NCBI GenBank assembly: GCA_943704525.1
Contig: CALSCQ010003156.1
Location: forward strand, 1-42,300
DNA from: Pigoraptor vietnamica
Taxonomy: Eukaryota; Opisthokonta; Filasterea
Reading direction: 5' to 3'
DNA length: 42,300 bases
Part shown: in pieces, positions 1 to 15,043 of the stretch
How positions within the stretch are numbered: position 1 is the first letter of the stretch
How the letters are laid out: each line of letters starts with the position of its first letter
Translations under genes and position numbers: made by a program
Notes under the pieces: generated by a model
Told to the model about the DNA's origin: nothing
Databases searched by the model: none
Seen by the model: only the letters and a program-made list of their open reading frames with translations

Positions 1-969
1 ACGCGCGATGCGCACGAGCGCACGAGGGACGCTTCCCGTCCACGACACATTGCTCAGAAGCCGGACGCCACGCTTCGTGCCCAGCGACGCCAGAACGCGA
101 CCGCCCACGGGCGTCTGCAGCCAACGAACGAGCTCAACGGCGCTCAGAGGGGTCACGTGATGGACGTACTGTTGGTAACCCGCGCCCAGCTTTTCCATGT
201 AGCTGTGAAGCGGCGTGCCCGACACGAGGCGGCAACCGGCGGGAAGATCCGACAGGAACGCGGCCAGGCTGAAGGGGAACGTGCGAAGCTTATCGTCCTC
301 CACAATCTTGTTCACCTCATCGAACACGAGCAGCGTCTTCACGCGGGCGTTCGCGGTGCGGAATACGTCTTGGAGGTCTCTCAGCTTGGCAATGCACGCC
401 GCCTCGCCCGATCGTGCCCACGTCGTGCCACTCGGCGGCGGCTCCGCCATTGTCGCGAGCGAGGGGTCCAGGAGGTCGAGCTGCCCCCCTGCCGCCACAA
501 ACGCACGCACCCCCTCCGCGACACGGTCGAGGTAGTACCCGTGCGAGTTGGAGGCAAGCCAGATATCACACTGCGCGACGTACACAACGAGGAAGTCGGG
601 GCGGCGCTGGAAGGCCCCCGCGAGCACGCGTATGAGGCCCGACTTTCCCACGCCGGGCGGGCCGGAGAGCACGACGCCGGGAAGACCCTCGGTATTTGCC
701 GCCCTCTCAATCTCCCGGGACAGTCGCAGCAAGACGTCGCGGTGCGCAAAGGCGGCGCCTGCTTCTTCATGTAACCAGTCCTTGGGGACAGGGCCCTCCA
801 TTGGCCACGGCTTGAAAACGCTCGCGGAGGCATTCACCGCCGCCGCGTAGAGACCCGCGATATCTGTGTCCATTGTCGAGACTTGCGTAGGGGGGAGTGC
901 GTGACACGAGCGCTTGACGGGCGCGTCCGACTCCGATGCAGCGGCCTCGCGCTTGGCTCTCTTATCCAT
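1..969 (-). CDS. P-loop NTPase of Crinkler/RHS-like type, C-terminus cut by window edge
   Basis: An uninterrupted minus-strand frame runs from an ATG at 969 to base 1, 323 codons with no stop, so the C-terminus lies outside the window. The N-terminus is basic (residues 2-20, KR clusters), which would suit a nuclear localisation signal. A Walker A motif GPPGVGKS lies at residues 103-110. A Walker B-like LLVFDEVNKI lies near 213-222. Between them is a hydrophobic strand with the sequence LVVYVAQCDIWLAS. Single-domain NTPases with a P-loop, DE-type Walker B and this spacing occur in Crinkler (CRN) and retrotransposon-hot-spot (RHS) proteins, and I infer kinship from that pattern only. No intron is needed. 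Such proteins often form large, variable families in protists and oomycetes, with nuclear roles proposed. A generic STAND/AAA NTPase is the main alternative. The NTPase call is firm; the family is tentative. Confidence 0.7.
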   Translation of the reverse strand, partial: MDKRAKREAAASESDAPVKRSCHALPPTQVSTMDTDIAGLYAAAVNASASVFKPWPMEGPVPKDWLHEEAGAAFAHRDVLLRLSREIERAANTEGLPGVVLSGPPGVGKSGLIRVLAGAFQRRPDFLVVYVAQCDIWLASNSHGYYLDRVAEGVRAFVAAGGQLDLLDPSLATMAEPPPSGTTWARSGEAACIAKLRDLQDVFRTANARVKTLLVFDEVNKIVEDDKLRTFPFSLAAFLSDLPAGCRLVSGTPLHSYMEKLGAGYQQYVHHVTPLSAVELVRWLQTPVGGRVLASLGTKRGVRLLSNVSWTGSVPRALVRIAR

Positions 970-2664
970 CGTTGCGCAGCGTCCGCGTGAGTGGCTTGAC
1001 TGAAGAGAGAGAGACACGATGTGCTTACGTAAATATGCCGTAGCGATGTTGTGAAGCTATTTCCGGTGCGTTTGGTCTGTCACGTGCTCGTGCGTGACTT
1101 GCTGAGCCCGGACACTGGTGGTGTGCCGTCCGTTGCACCTGATTGGTCGGCGATCACCAGCCACTAGTGTCGCGCACCTTTGCGGCGGCAATTTGCGTAT
1201 AATTGTGTGTAAATGTTCGTGAAGCCCGCGTCCGTGCGCGCTCATTCGCTCTCTGTCATGCCACGGACGTGCTGCGTATTGCGTGCGTGTTGCGTGCTCG
1301 AGTGGTGCGACGATTGACCCCTCCGTCGCATCATGACGAGCGCGATCTTTCCGGCTCCGTCTACCTACGCCTTCAAGTCACAAGTTCGGCGATCGTCGCG
1401 AGCTCCTCATGCACGGTTGCGTGACGAGGGAGTTGCCCAAGACTTCGTGCTTCCGTCGGTTGCGTGCCGGCGGGATCGCCCCGCCAGTCGTGCGTGTGTG
1501 TCTATGCCGCACTGCCGCGCCGGCGTGTCGGCGTGTCTCGTGCCTGTTGCACAACCGCGTGTGCACAGCCGATTGTGTCGCTGCTCGCGTATATATTTCG
1601 TTCGTTTTACTTCTTCGTTTTCTCTCTCGTACTCGTCTCACATCTCCGCTCATCTTCGTCGTCCGGTCCGCACTCTTCAGTGTTGGCCGATCGGACGTTG
1701 GTGTTGGCGGCAGTAGAGACTTGTGTACGACTCGGTGTTCGGCTTCGCGAATATAGTGTTGGTGTTGTGGAAGTTGGCTCTCCCGCTCTTCCCCATAGCT
1801 AGTGCCGCGTCGCGCGCTCTAGCTCGGTCCCTCCGCTCTCGCGCGCCCCTGCGTTGAGAGCCAGTTCGTCCCCGTCGACAAGCGCTCGCCCGTCGCGCTC
1901 GCCTCGAGAGTTACGCCTACGTAACCCTCACCCTACGTAACGGTTCGACTATCACCGTTACCTCGCGTTCGTTCTTCCAACGCTCGTCCCTCAACGTTCC
2001 GTCGCTGCTTCGGTTACGGACCCCGTCCCGTCTACCTCGAGTGTCCCCTCTTCTCGAGCGACCTCCCGCAGTGCCCCGTACCAGTGCACCGCGACAACAG
2101 CTGCGCCAACAAGCAGTTTATTCGAATTCGCCTGGACTTTCCCGCCGGTCGACTTCAGCGAGATCTCGCGTGTGACCAGACCGCTGTGCTCCCGCTATTG
2201 AGCTCCCACATCTTACTGTAAAGATGTACAAAAGTCGATCTGCTGTCATGATGCCGTGCGCGAAAAACGGCGGGAAAACCGTTGTCGCACACTCCAGATT
2301 TCAATATTGTTCCAAATCGCCAGCATTTTTCGTCGAATTTCAAATAAATTTGCCGACTGGCGACTGGCGCCATCTTAGCCCCCCTGCAGTCAACACACCC
2401 GCAACACACACAGCCTCCCATTGCGCGGATGCCTGGCCCCATCCGTGCGCATCCGTCGTCCCATCGGTCCCATCCCGCTCACAAAGCGTCTCTCGGGTCC
2501 CTTCTGACAGTCCTCTCGCTTATCTGCGGCGCCGGGACAGCGCGCACAGCATTTTACTCTGCACGCACTCCACTTGCCAAGTAACACACAGCGATCTGAT
2601 GCACTTCCTCGCGGCGTACTGAGTTGCCTCTGCCTGCCCCGCGGCGCCGCCGCACCTGGAGGAC
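970..2664. other. Gene-free region between NTPase and SWR1-like gene
   Basis: This 1.7 kb separates two divergently transcribed genes. I see no supported gene. A TCACGTG E-box lies near 1079-1086, and a CCAAT-box core (ATTGG) near 1141. A TATA-like tatatatt lies near 1590 and is followed by a long pyrimidine-rich stretch to about 1680. A plus-strand frame stays open from about 1858 to 2174 (roughly 100 codons), but it has a repetitive S/R/P-rich composition and no recognisable domain. The stretch 2220-2380 is distinctly AT-richer than its surroundings. It may hold promoters for both genes, or remnants of something I cannot identify. Confidence 0.5.
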
Positions 2665-5600
2665 ATGTTGAGCTCCGGGCGCGCGCGGCCGCGTGAGGGG
2701 GGTGACGAGGAGGATGGGGTTGCTGCCGACGGCCCTCCGGCGAAGAGGTTGCGGGCGGAGGGTGCCGAGGGCACGGATGCCGGCGAAGCCTCCGCCGTGG
2801 CCGGGGGGGATGTGCGCAGCCGCGTGCTTGAGTCGAAACGGGGTTCCCTTGGGCGCCTGCGGGCGTCGCTGGAGGCGCGGCTGCGGGAGCTCTATTGCCT
2901 GGAGCACTATGACAACCTGCTCGAGGTCAGCGGCCCGAAGCGGGACGGTGACGCGCGACTGCACGAGTTTGTCGCCTCGTGCATGCGACGGTTAGATGCG
3001 GGCGAGGAGTGGACGGAGACGCCCACATCAGTCGCGGCGTCGGCGACGGCCGTCCCTGCTCCGAAGGTTGGAGCGGACGCCGAGCTGAAGATTTCGGACC
3101 TGGCGAGCGTGCTGGTGCCCGTGCAGCCGGCCGTCGTGGACGGGCGCAAGAGGGACCTCTCGGCAACCCTCTCGGCGATGCGCACTGACGCGCTTGACAC
3201 GGTCGATCTCGAAGAGCGCGCTCGGCGCGAGGCGCGCGTGATGCAGCGCGTGGCTGAGTTGCGGCGCGAGGGTTTGTGGTCGCAGAAGCGCCTCCCGAAG
3301 CTGCACGAGCCCGTCCGGGCAAAGGCCCACTGGGATTTTCTGTTGGAGGAGATGCAGTGGCTCGCGAACGATTTTGCGCAGGAGCGCAAGTGGAAGCGCG
3401 CGCTCGCAGTGAAGACGGGCCGCGCTGTTCTCCGCCACTTTCAGGAGAAGGCCACGCGGGAGGAGCGGCGGCAGAAGGAGGACGCGGCCCGCGTGCGAAA
3501 GCTTGCGGCACAGGTTGCCCGCGAAGTTCGCCGCTTCTGGGCGGACCTAGGCCGCGTGCTTCTCTACAAACGCCAGGTGCTGTGGGAGGAGCAGCGACAG
3601 CGCGCCATGGGCGAGCAGCTCGAGTCGCTTGTCGGCGAGACGGAGCGCTACTCGTCGCTTCTCGCGCAGGGCCTCCGCGACGGCACGTCCACGGTGGCGT
3701 CTGTGTCGCGGCAGTCTGTCGAGCCTACAGACGAGCCGATGGGCGGCGACGCCGAATTTCGCGCGCCGTCGTCTGACGAAGAGAGCGAGGACGTGGAGGA
3801 CACGATTGCGGCGCAAGAGAAGGAGGAGGGCGCGCAGGACCACAAGGCGGAGATTAGCGAGCTCGAGAAGGAGGGCGAGATGCCGCTCGAAGAGCTGCTG
3901 GCCATGTACGGCTATGTGAAGGCCGGTGAGGGCGAGGCGGCGCCGGACAGCGACGAGTCGGAGAGTGACAAGGGGGACGGGGACGAGGCCGTCGCCGGCT
4001 CTGCGCTCGAAACGCCGGTGCCTGCCGGAAGCTCGGACGGCGCTGGTTTCGATCGGGACCGACACAATGACGCGACGTCGCGTACGGACACGCCGATGCC
4101 CGGTGCGGACAGCGCGAGTGAGGAGAGCGAGGAAGAGGAAAGCGACAGCAATAGCGACGAGGACAGCGAAGCGAGCGGCGACGAGGGCGCGGGGAACGAC
4201 GCCCTGCAAACACTGGTGACGGGCGAGGGCGGAGCCAGCGCTGACGCTGCTGGCGGCGAACAGGCGCTGAACGATGCGGCGGCGGCGGCGGCCAGCATCC
4301 AACCTACAGGCAACACGCTGTCGACGACTTCTGTGCGCACGAAGGTGCCTTTTTTGCTACGGCACTCTCTCCGCGAATACCAGCACGTCGGCCTCGAGTG
4401 GCTTGTCACGATGTATGAGAAGGGCCTCAACGGCATCCTCGCGGATGAGGTGGGACAAAGCACCGTGTGTGCGCCAGCGCGTGTTATGTTGTTTCTGCGA
4501 TGCTGATTCTGTGATGGCGCGTGTGTGTTGATGTTGCTCCGCACGGCTGATTCTGATGATTCTCTGTGGCACGTGTGCAGATGGGCCTCGGAAAGACGAT
4601 CCAGACGATTTCGCTGCTCGCGCACCTGGCGTGCGAGAAGGGCATCTGGGGCCCGCACCTCGTCATTGTGCCGACGTCCGTCATGCTCAACTGGGAGATG
4701 GAGTTCAAGAAGTGGTGCCCCGGGTTCAAGATTCTCGTGTACTACGGCGGCGCCCGCGAGCGCAAGCTGAAGCGGACGGGGTGGACGAAGCCCAACGCCT
4801 TCCACGTGTGCATCACGTCGTACCGGCTCGCGACGCAGGACCACGCGGCGTTTCGTCGCATGCCGTGGCACTGCCTCATCCTTGACGAGGCGCACAACAT
4901 CAAGAACTTCAAGTCGCAGCGGTGGCAGACGCTGCTCAACTTCAACTCGCACCGGCGGCTGCTGCTGACGGGGACGCCCCTCCAGAACAACCTCATGGAG
5001 TTGTGGTCGCTCATGCACTTTCTGATGCCGGCCGTCTTCCAATCCCACGCCGAGTTTCGCGACTGGTTTGCGAATCCCGTGTCGAACATGATCGAGGGCA
5101 ACGCGGAGGTCAACGAGGGCGTCATCCGGCGCCTCCACAAGGTGCTGCGACCGTTCCTGCTCCGCCGCACCAAGGCGGAGGTCGAGACGCAGATGCCGCA
5201 CAAGTACGAGCACGTCGTCACGTGCCGCCTGTCGAAGCGCCAGCGGTTTCTCTACGACGACTTCATGTCGCGCGCGGCGACTCGCGAGATGCTCGCCAGC
5301 GGCAACTTTCTCGGCATTGTCAATGTCCTCATGCAGCTTCGCAAGGTGTGCAACCATCCCGACCTCTTCGAAACGCGCCCGATCGTTTCTCCTCTGGCGC
5401 TCCCGCGGTTGTCGCTCACGGTGGCGTCGGCCGCGGCGCGCATCACCGAATACGACCCGCTGGCGGACCCCGACCTCCTCGCTCTCAATCTATGCATGCT
5501 GCACTGGACAACGGCGCCCTCGGCACACGCGGCTCGGAGGGCACTCGAGTTGACGCCAGACGCGAGTGCGTATGCGCCGGCTTCCGTCGGCGCGTGGCCC

Positions 5601-8600
5601 GACGAGCTTGTTGCCGTGGCCCCCGTGTCCGCGGAAGATCTCGGCGCGCTCTCGCCGGCCACGATGGCGACGCTCGTTGCTGCCAAGAGCGGACTGGTGG
5701 CGCGTTGGCAGGCGCTGAGGAGAGACCGTCTCGCTCGCATCGCGCGGGTCAGCATCGGTCGCTCGGGTCGCTCCGTGCTTGTTGACAGCGACCTCGTGCA
5801 GTGCGTGCGTGTGCCTCCACGCTCGGCACTGGGCGTGCGCGACGCGGCCGCTGATCCTCGACGCTACTTTGATTATTGCGATGCTCTGTTGGACATGGTT
5901 CCGTCGGTCACGGAGCGCGGTGCGCAGCTGCGGCCCATCCTGTCGCGGTTTGTGATATACGTCGCTGCCGCGATTGCCGACGCGCCCCAGGTGCGGCTCA
6001 CGCATCCGGGGCCGCTGCTGCACGAGGCCGATCGGATGGCGGAGGCGCTGCGTGCGTGCGAGTGGGCGCCGGCGCCGGAGGAGGCGCACCTCGTGGACAC
6101 TGCCATGCGGACGCAGTTCCCCGAGCGGCGGCTGATCCAGTACGACTGCGGCAAGCTGCAGACGCTCGACGCCCTGCTGCGCGAGCTGAAGACGGGCGGG
6201 CACCGGTGCCTGATCTTCACGCAGATGACCCGCATGCTCGACGTGCTCGAGCAGTTTCTCACATTCCACGGGCACACGTACCTGCGGCTGGACGGCGCGA
6301 CGCGCATTGAGACGCGGCAGGCGCTGATGGACCGCTTCAACCGCGATCGCAAGGTCTTCTGCTTCATTCTCTCGACGCGGAGCGGGGGCATTGGCGTGAA
6401 TCTCACCGGCGCAGACACGGTCATCTTCTACGACAGCGACTGGAATCCGACCATGGACGCGCAGGTGCGCAGACTGCATACGTGGCCGTGCTGACCATGC
6501 TTTGTGCGTGTCTCTTGGGGGTTGACCGATGCATTTGCCTTGATCTCGCAAGCTAACGTGCGATTCCAACAGGCCCAGGACCGCGCGCATCGCATCGGGC
6601 AGACGCGCGACGTGCACATTTACCGGCTGATCAGCGAGCGGACTGTCGAGGAGAACATTCTGAAGAAGGCGAACCAGAAGCGGCTGTTGGACGACGTCGT
6701 CATCCGGGGCGGCGGCTTCACAACCGAGTTCTTCAAGGCCGTCGACGTGCGCGACTTGTTTGGCGACGATGCCAAGGGAATGCAAGTGGCGTCGGCCAAT
6801 GTCGGCGCCGACATGACGCAGCAGCAGTTGGAGAACGCACTCGCCAACACTGAGGATGCGCAGGACGTCGAGGCCGGCCGCCTGCTGCGCCGCGAGAAGG
6901 CGCAGGAGGAGACGGAGTTTAGCGAGGAGCAACCGCCCGCGGATGCCGATGCAGCGGACGAGGGCGCGAAGAAGGAGGCGCCAGCGTCGCGCGCCGCCGT
7001 GGAAATCGACACGATGGTAAGCCGGCTGCGCCCTGTTCAGCGGTACGGACTCCGCGTGCTTGAGAATGCGGACACGGCGGCCATTGCGGAGGGCCAGCAG
7101 CGCGAGCAGAAGGAGCGCGCTGCAGCGCGACAGAATCGCAAGGACGGTGGGGGCCCGGGCGACGGCGGAAGTGGCGGCGGTGGCGGCGGCGGCGGTGGTG
7201 GTGGTGGTGGCGGTGGTGGCGGTGGCGGTGGTGGCGGTGGTGGCGGTGGTCGACAGCCGCCTCCCGATGGCGACGGGTCGCTTGGGGGCGGCCACTCCGC
7301 GAACGGCGCGAACGGCGCGAATGGGACGGGCGGTGGCGACGCTGGCAACGGGGGCAGTGGGGGCGGCACTGGGAATGGTGAAGCGGGCGACGGTGGCGGT
7401 GCGGGCGGTGAGGCCGGCCGCGAACTGAACGCCGGGGCCAACCAAGAGGCTGCATATCACGCCGAGGAACCCGTGTCGGATGACGAGCTGTTTTACGTTC
7501 ACGGCGTGGCGCAGGAGGGCGCGGCCGACGTGGTCTTTCTTGCGTTTGATGGCAGCTCGCGTGTGTGGGCGCCCCCCACTCCACCCGATCACGACGAGCC
7601 GTTTGTGGACCATGGCCTTATCTCGATGTACAGCCTTGCGATGCTGGAGGCCAAGCTGCGTGACGCGCCGTCGCTGAAAAAGTGGCGAAAGCAGCAGGCG
7701 GCGCGTGCGGCTGCAGAGGCCAAGGAGCGCGCGCTGCTCGAAGCGAAGGCCCGCAAACGGAAGGGCGGGATGCTCGACCGCGATGGCAAGCGCGCGCGAG
7801 TCGAGGACGGGTCCGGCTCATACGGCCTGCTGGACGACACCGGCGACGAGGACATGCCGCTGTCGCTGCGCCGGTCGGCCCTGGACAAGGCGCGGAAGGG
7901 CAAGGGAGCGCCCGAGCCCGCCGCGCTGGGCAAGGCGCCCAAGGCCCGCAAGAAGGGCGCCGCCGGCGGTTTTCTGCTTGGGCGCGAGGGTCCGCCGTGG
8001 CTCGCAGAAGAGGACTGGGCGCTGCTCCGCGCCGTGCGCATGTTTGGCCTGCGAAGCGCCTTCAACTGGGCGCTCCTCGCCGAGCACGTCAACAGCGCCT
8101 ATCGGCCCGGCGGTCGCATCCGCTCGCCCGCGCAGTGCCGGGACCGCTACCTCGGCGTGGTGCTTCCCCGAGAGGAGGGCAAGACGGTCGTCGAAGCCCC
8201 GCCGCCGGCGCCGATGAACAAGAAGAAGGGGAAGGACATGGCGCCGCCCCCCGTGCACCGCCCGATCGTCCTCGACACGCAGAAGGGCCGCCCTCGGCCG
8301 CCGACGACGGCGCAGATGCAGGCATCGGACGCGGGGCGCACCTCGAGGACACTGTTTTTGTCGATTTTCGACGCGATGCAGCGAACGGGCGCCCAGCGCA
8401 AGATGATTCGGCCCGCGCCCTTGTCGTCAAACGCCATTCAGATGCACGCCTCCCACGACCTGGCGGCGCATGTGGCCGGGTATGACCCGAAGAAGACGGC
8501 GACCAACCCCGTCGACATTGTGACGATGCTTACGGGGCGCGTGCGACCGACGTTGGGCGACGCGGCGGGCGCAGCCTCTGCCGGCGGTACCTCGGGCACT

Positions 8601-9769
8601 GGCCTGCAGCCGGTTCCGCTGGTGCGTGTTGCGTGTCTGGAACGTTGGTGTTGGCTTTTCTAACCCCTCCCCCCCCCCTCCCCCCCACCCCCACCAAAAA
8701 CAAACAATCGCAGAATGCGCTGAAGATACACCACCTGTCGGGTGCCGGACAGCGGTGGCCGTCGTTTGGAGCGGGGGCGGCGGCGAAGGCGGGTCCGGGC
8801 GGTCGCCCGATGGAGGCGGGCGGGGCACCACGGCCGGGCGTTCCTGCGGGCGCACAAGGCATGCAGGCGGGACATCCGCAGGGCGCGGGCGTCGCCGTGG
8901 GCCACCGCCCCGTGGGTGCGGGTGCGGGGACGAAAGGCGGGTGCGCTGTGTTCCGCGTGTGCCGATCCTCACTCAGCGGCTGACTTGTCGCGGATTTCTC
9001 AATTGCAGGCGGCAGCATTGTTGTCAAGACGCAGAGCACCAACCAGCCGACGCACTTGGCGCAGATCAACCAGCGCATGCAGGGGCACACGCAGGTGCGG
9101 TGCTGCGCTGCCTCTGATGGCGTGCTCCAGTGTGCTGACAGCTTTGTTCTTTAGGCCGGAGTTGTTCCTGGAATGCCCAAGGGCGCGGTGGCCATGGGCC
9201 GTGGAGACCTGAAGTCGCCGCCGGCGAAGGGGCGGGGGGCGCGCCGACCGCCTGCGCCCATTCCGGTGAAGGTGCGTGCGCTGCGCGTCTGTAAGAAAGG
9301 TGGAAGTCTCGCATCTGAATGTACCATGTGTGTGTTGTTGGCCGTTGGCATCTCATGCGCATTCGTGGCACTGCAGGGCATCCCTGGGCCCGTCCCTCCC
9401 ATGGGCGCCATTGGGGGTGGGTCTGCGCACATTGCGTTGCCGTGCATGTGGCAGCCTGTCGCAAGCGGCCAATTGCCTGCCGTGTGCCGTCGCTGATTTT
9501 CCCCCCTGCGCTCTGCAGTGCGACCACCCGGCATGCACCAGATGGCGCACGCTCCGCGGCCGAACCTCGGCGGCCTCCCGAAGGTCGTCGGCTCGGCGAG
9601 TCCGTACACGCCCACACCTGCGGGTTCGGTGCTTCGACCCCCCTTGGGCGGCGCGCCCGTCCAGAACGTCATGAGCGCCATATTTGCGCGCACCGACATT
9701 GACGAGGCAACCAAACTCGACCTGATGCGCCAGGCCTTTGCAAAGTCAGATGCGGGTGGCAGCGGTTAA
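2665..9769 (+). CDS. SWR1: SWR1/EP400/Domino-type Snf2 chromatin remodelling ATPase
   Basis: Eight exons: 2665-4449, 4581-6464, 6573-8621, 8714-about 8915, 9009-9094, 9155-9271, 9377-9416, 9519-9769, giving about 2137 residues. All junctions keep frame. The donor near 8915 is ambiguous because several GT sites fit the required phase. Domain order is: an HSA domain at about 205-280 (core [18 protein letters not shown]), which in the family binds actin-related proteins; a Glu/Asp/Ser-rich linker at 370-510; the N-lobe with [13 protein letters not shown] split by intron 1 and DEAH box [11 protein letters not shown]; an insert of about 250 residues between the lobes; and the C-lobe with [20 protein letters not shown] split by intron 2. 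The long inter-lobe insert is diagnostic of SWR1/INO80 ATPases, and HSA favours the SWR1/SRCAP/EP400 branch. A glycine tract precedes a SANT/Myb-like domain near 1697-1760, which recalls EP400/Domino/PIE1. The known role of the family is ATP-driven exchange of H2A for H2A.Z in the nucleus. Confidence 0.93.
7165..7252 (+). repeat. GGT/GGC codon tract encoding poly-glycine inside the SWR1-like gene
   Basis: About 29 near-consecutive glycine codons, mostly GGT and GGC, lie between the ATPase and SANT domains. Gly/Asn/Ala-rich sequence flanks them to about 7440. It is an in-frame low-complexity linker. On the other strand it reads as poly-proline, which explains a long antisense open frame there. 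Confidence 0.85.
8651..8696 (+). repeat. Poly-C tract in intron 3 of the SWR1-like gene
   Basis: The intron 8622-8713 contains near-continuous cytosine runs just before its cgcag acceptor, an extreme polypyrimidine tract. The opposite strand would carry G-runs able to form a G-quadruplex. Confidence 0.7.
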
Positions 9770-9902
9770 ATGAAGTGTGCCTTTTATGTACACGTAGTGA
9801 ACGCAACGTGCACGCGAATAACGCAGAGAACCGAGCGCACGCGCGCTTCACGACCCTGGACGGGGTTCAACAATTAAACGCTTACGAAACGACAACGCGC
9901 TC
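9770..9902. other. Convergent 3' spacer
   Basis: The SWR1-like gene and the PLAC8 gene converge here. An ATTAAA sequence near 9873 on the plus strand could serve the SWR1-like mRNA as a poly(A) signal. Nothing else is apparent. Confidence 0.4.
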
Positions 9903-10214
9903 CTAGCGGTAGTCGCCGCGGGTCTTGACCTCGCGGACGTCCTGGATGGCGGCGCAGCATGTGCAGAAGCACACGTAGCAGCACGTCGTGCAGCAGCCCT
10001 CCTGGATGCCGTACGCCTGTTGCACGGACGAGCGGAGCATGTACTCGCCGACGAAGGGAATGCAGCACGAGATGACGCACAGCATCGTGTCGAAGCCGGA
10101 CTTTGCGGCGGCGCCCTTGGCCTTGCCCGCGATGCACGGGAAGCACCAGAGCACGCAGCAGCAGCTGGCGCAGTCCGAGCAGCACCCGCAGAGGCCGTTG
10201 CTGTACTGCGACAT
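9903..10214 (-). CDS. PLAC8-family Cys-rich small protein
   Basis: A single minus-strand exon encodes 103 residues from the ATG at 10214 to the TAG at 9903-9905. It is very cysteine rich: CGCCSDCASCCCVLWCFPC near the N-terminus, and CCTTCCYVCFCTCCAAIQ followed by DVREVKTR near the C-terminus. The paired Cys clusters separated by a short hydrophobic stretch (LCVISCCIPFVGEY), ending in a Q-D/E-x-R motif, are the hallmark of the PLAC8/cornifelin/FCR family. Members are small membrane-associated proteins linked to heavy-metal resistance and cell-size control in plants, with varied roles elsewhere. The substrate here is unknown. The start was chosen because the Cys-rich domain begins immediately after it; upstream codons in the same frame look non-coding. 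Confidence 0.85.
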   Translation of the reverse strand: MSQYSNGLCGCCSDCASCCCVLWCFPCIAGKAKGAAAKSGFDTMLCVISCCIPFVGEYMLRSSVQQAYGIQEGCCTTCCYVCFCTCCAAIQDVREVKTRGDYR

Positions 10215-10588
10215 TTTCTCGTCGGTCTTTTGCTCGCGTCTGTTGGCGGAGTGTTTCCTTGGCTTCTTTTGTGCGCGCAGTGTGTCTTTGCTGCCGAGCG
10301 CGCTTTTTCGCGATGGAGGAGGTCGTGGGTGTCGGCGCAGCGGGTGTGTGCAGGGTGAGAGCACGGCGGGGAATTTGTTTACACTTCCAATTTCTATGAA
10401 ATTTGTACCAAATCTGACCGCAAAAATAAAAAATAATAAATAAGGAACGCACCTTACTACACAGCTTGTTTTGAATTTAAAGTATTGACAAATTCCATAG
10501 AATTTATGACCACAGCTGCCTTTCCAGTCGCACTGAAAACTTGCGTTTAGCAAAATTCCCGCGGTGGCTGACTGCAAATTTTTACTGG
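10215..10588. other. Spacer upstream of PLAC8 gene and downstream of kinase gene
   Basis: The 374-bp gap contains an unusually AT-rich patch (about 10370-10560) with AATAAA/AATAAT runs near 10422-10440. Two related stretches, ctatgaaattt near 10391 and ccatagaattt near 10494, form a loose inverted relationship. It probably holds the PLAC8 promoter and the kinase 3' end. Confidence 0.4.
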
Positions 10589-12926
<2,338 letters not shown>

Positions 12927-13221
12927 TTGCTGCGCGCCCCTAATCACGGGGAGCATAAGCACAGTGCGCCTGACCTCAGAACGACCACCGTGTTACAAAT
13001 GGGCCGATTGCCAAGACACGCAGCGATTGAATGTGTCCCTCGACTGTAGTGCAGCGTACGGACGCGCTCTCTTCTCTGTGTGCGTGTTTGTGCGTTGTGC
13101 GCGCGTGTGCGTGCGACTGGCCAGCAGGACCACAATAATAGCCCCTGTCCGAGGACTCGCCACAATCAGCCGAGATTTCGCTTGTTGCGAGGCAATTGTT
13201 ACTCATTGTTACAGTGGCGTT
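12927..13221. other. Spacer: kinase promoter and thiolase 3' flank
   Basis: No gene is evident. Both neighbours are on the minus strand, so this holds the kinase 5' region. It includes TG/GC-rich sequence near 13070-13120 and no clear TATA box. Confidence 0.35.

Positions 13222-15043
<1,822 letters not shown>

Noticed and set aside
1057-2110. Solo LTR or other mobile element
   Set aside because: A TATA-like box and pyrimidine-rich leader are present, but I could not find terminal repeats, a target duplication or element proteins.
3912-5357. 481-codon minus-strand open frame
   Set aside because: Antisense to conserved HSA/helicase sequence and spans a good intron; composition is a shadow of the real gene.
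5490-7613. 707-codon open frame on the minus strand
   Set aside because: It is antisense to the Snf2 ATPase and poly-Gly coding exons; GC-rich codon bias suppresses stops on the other strand. No motifs.
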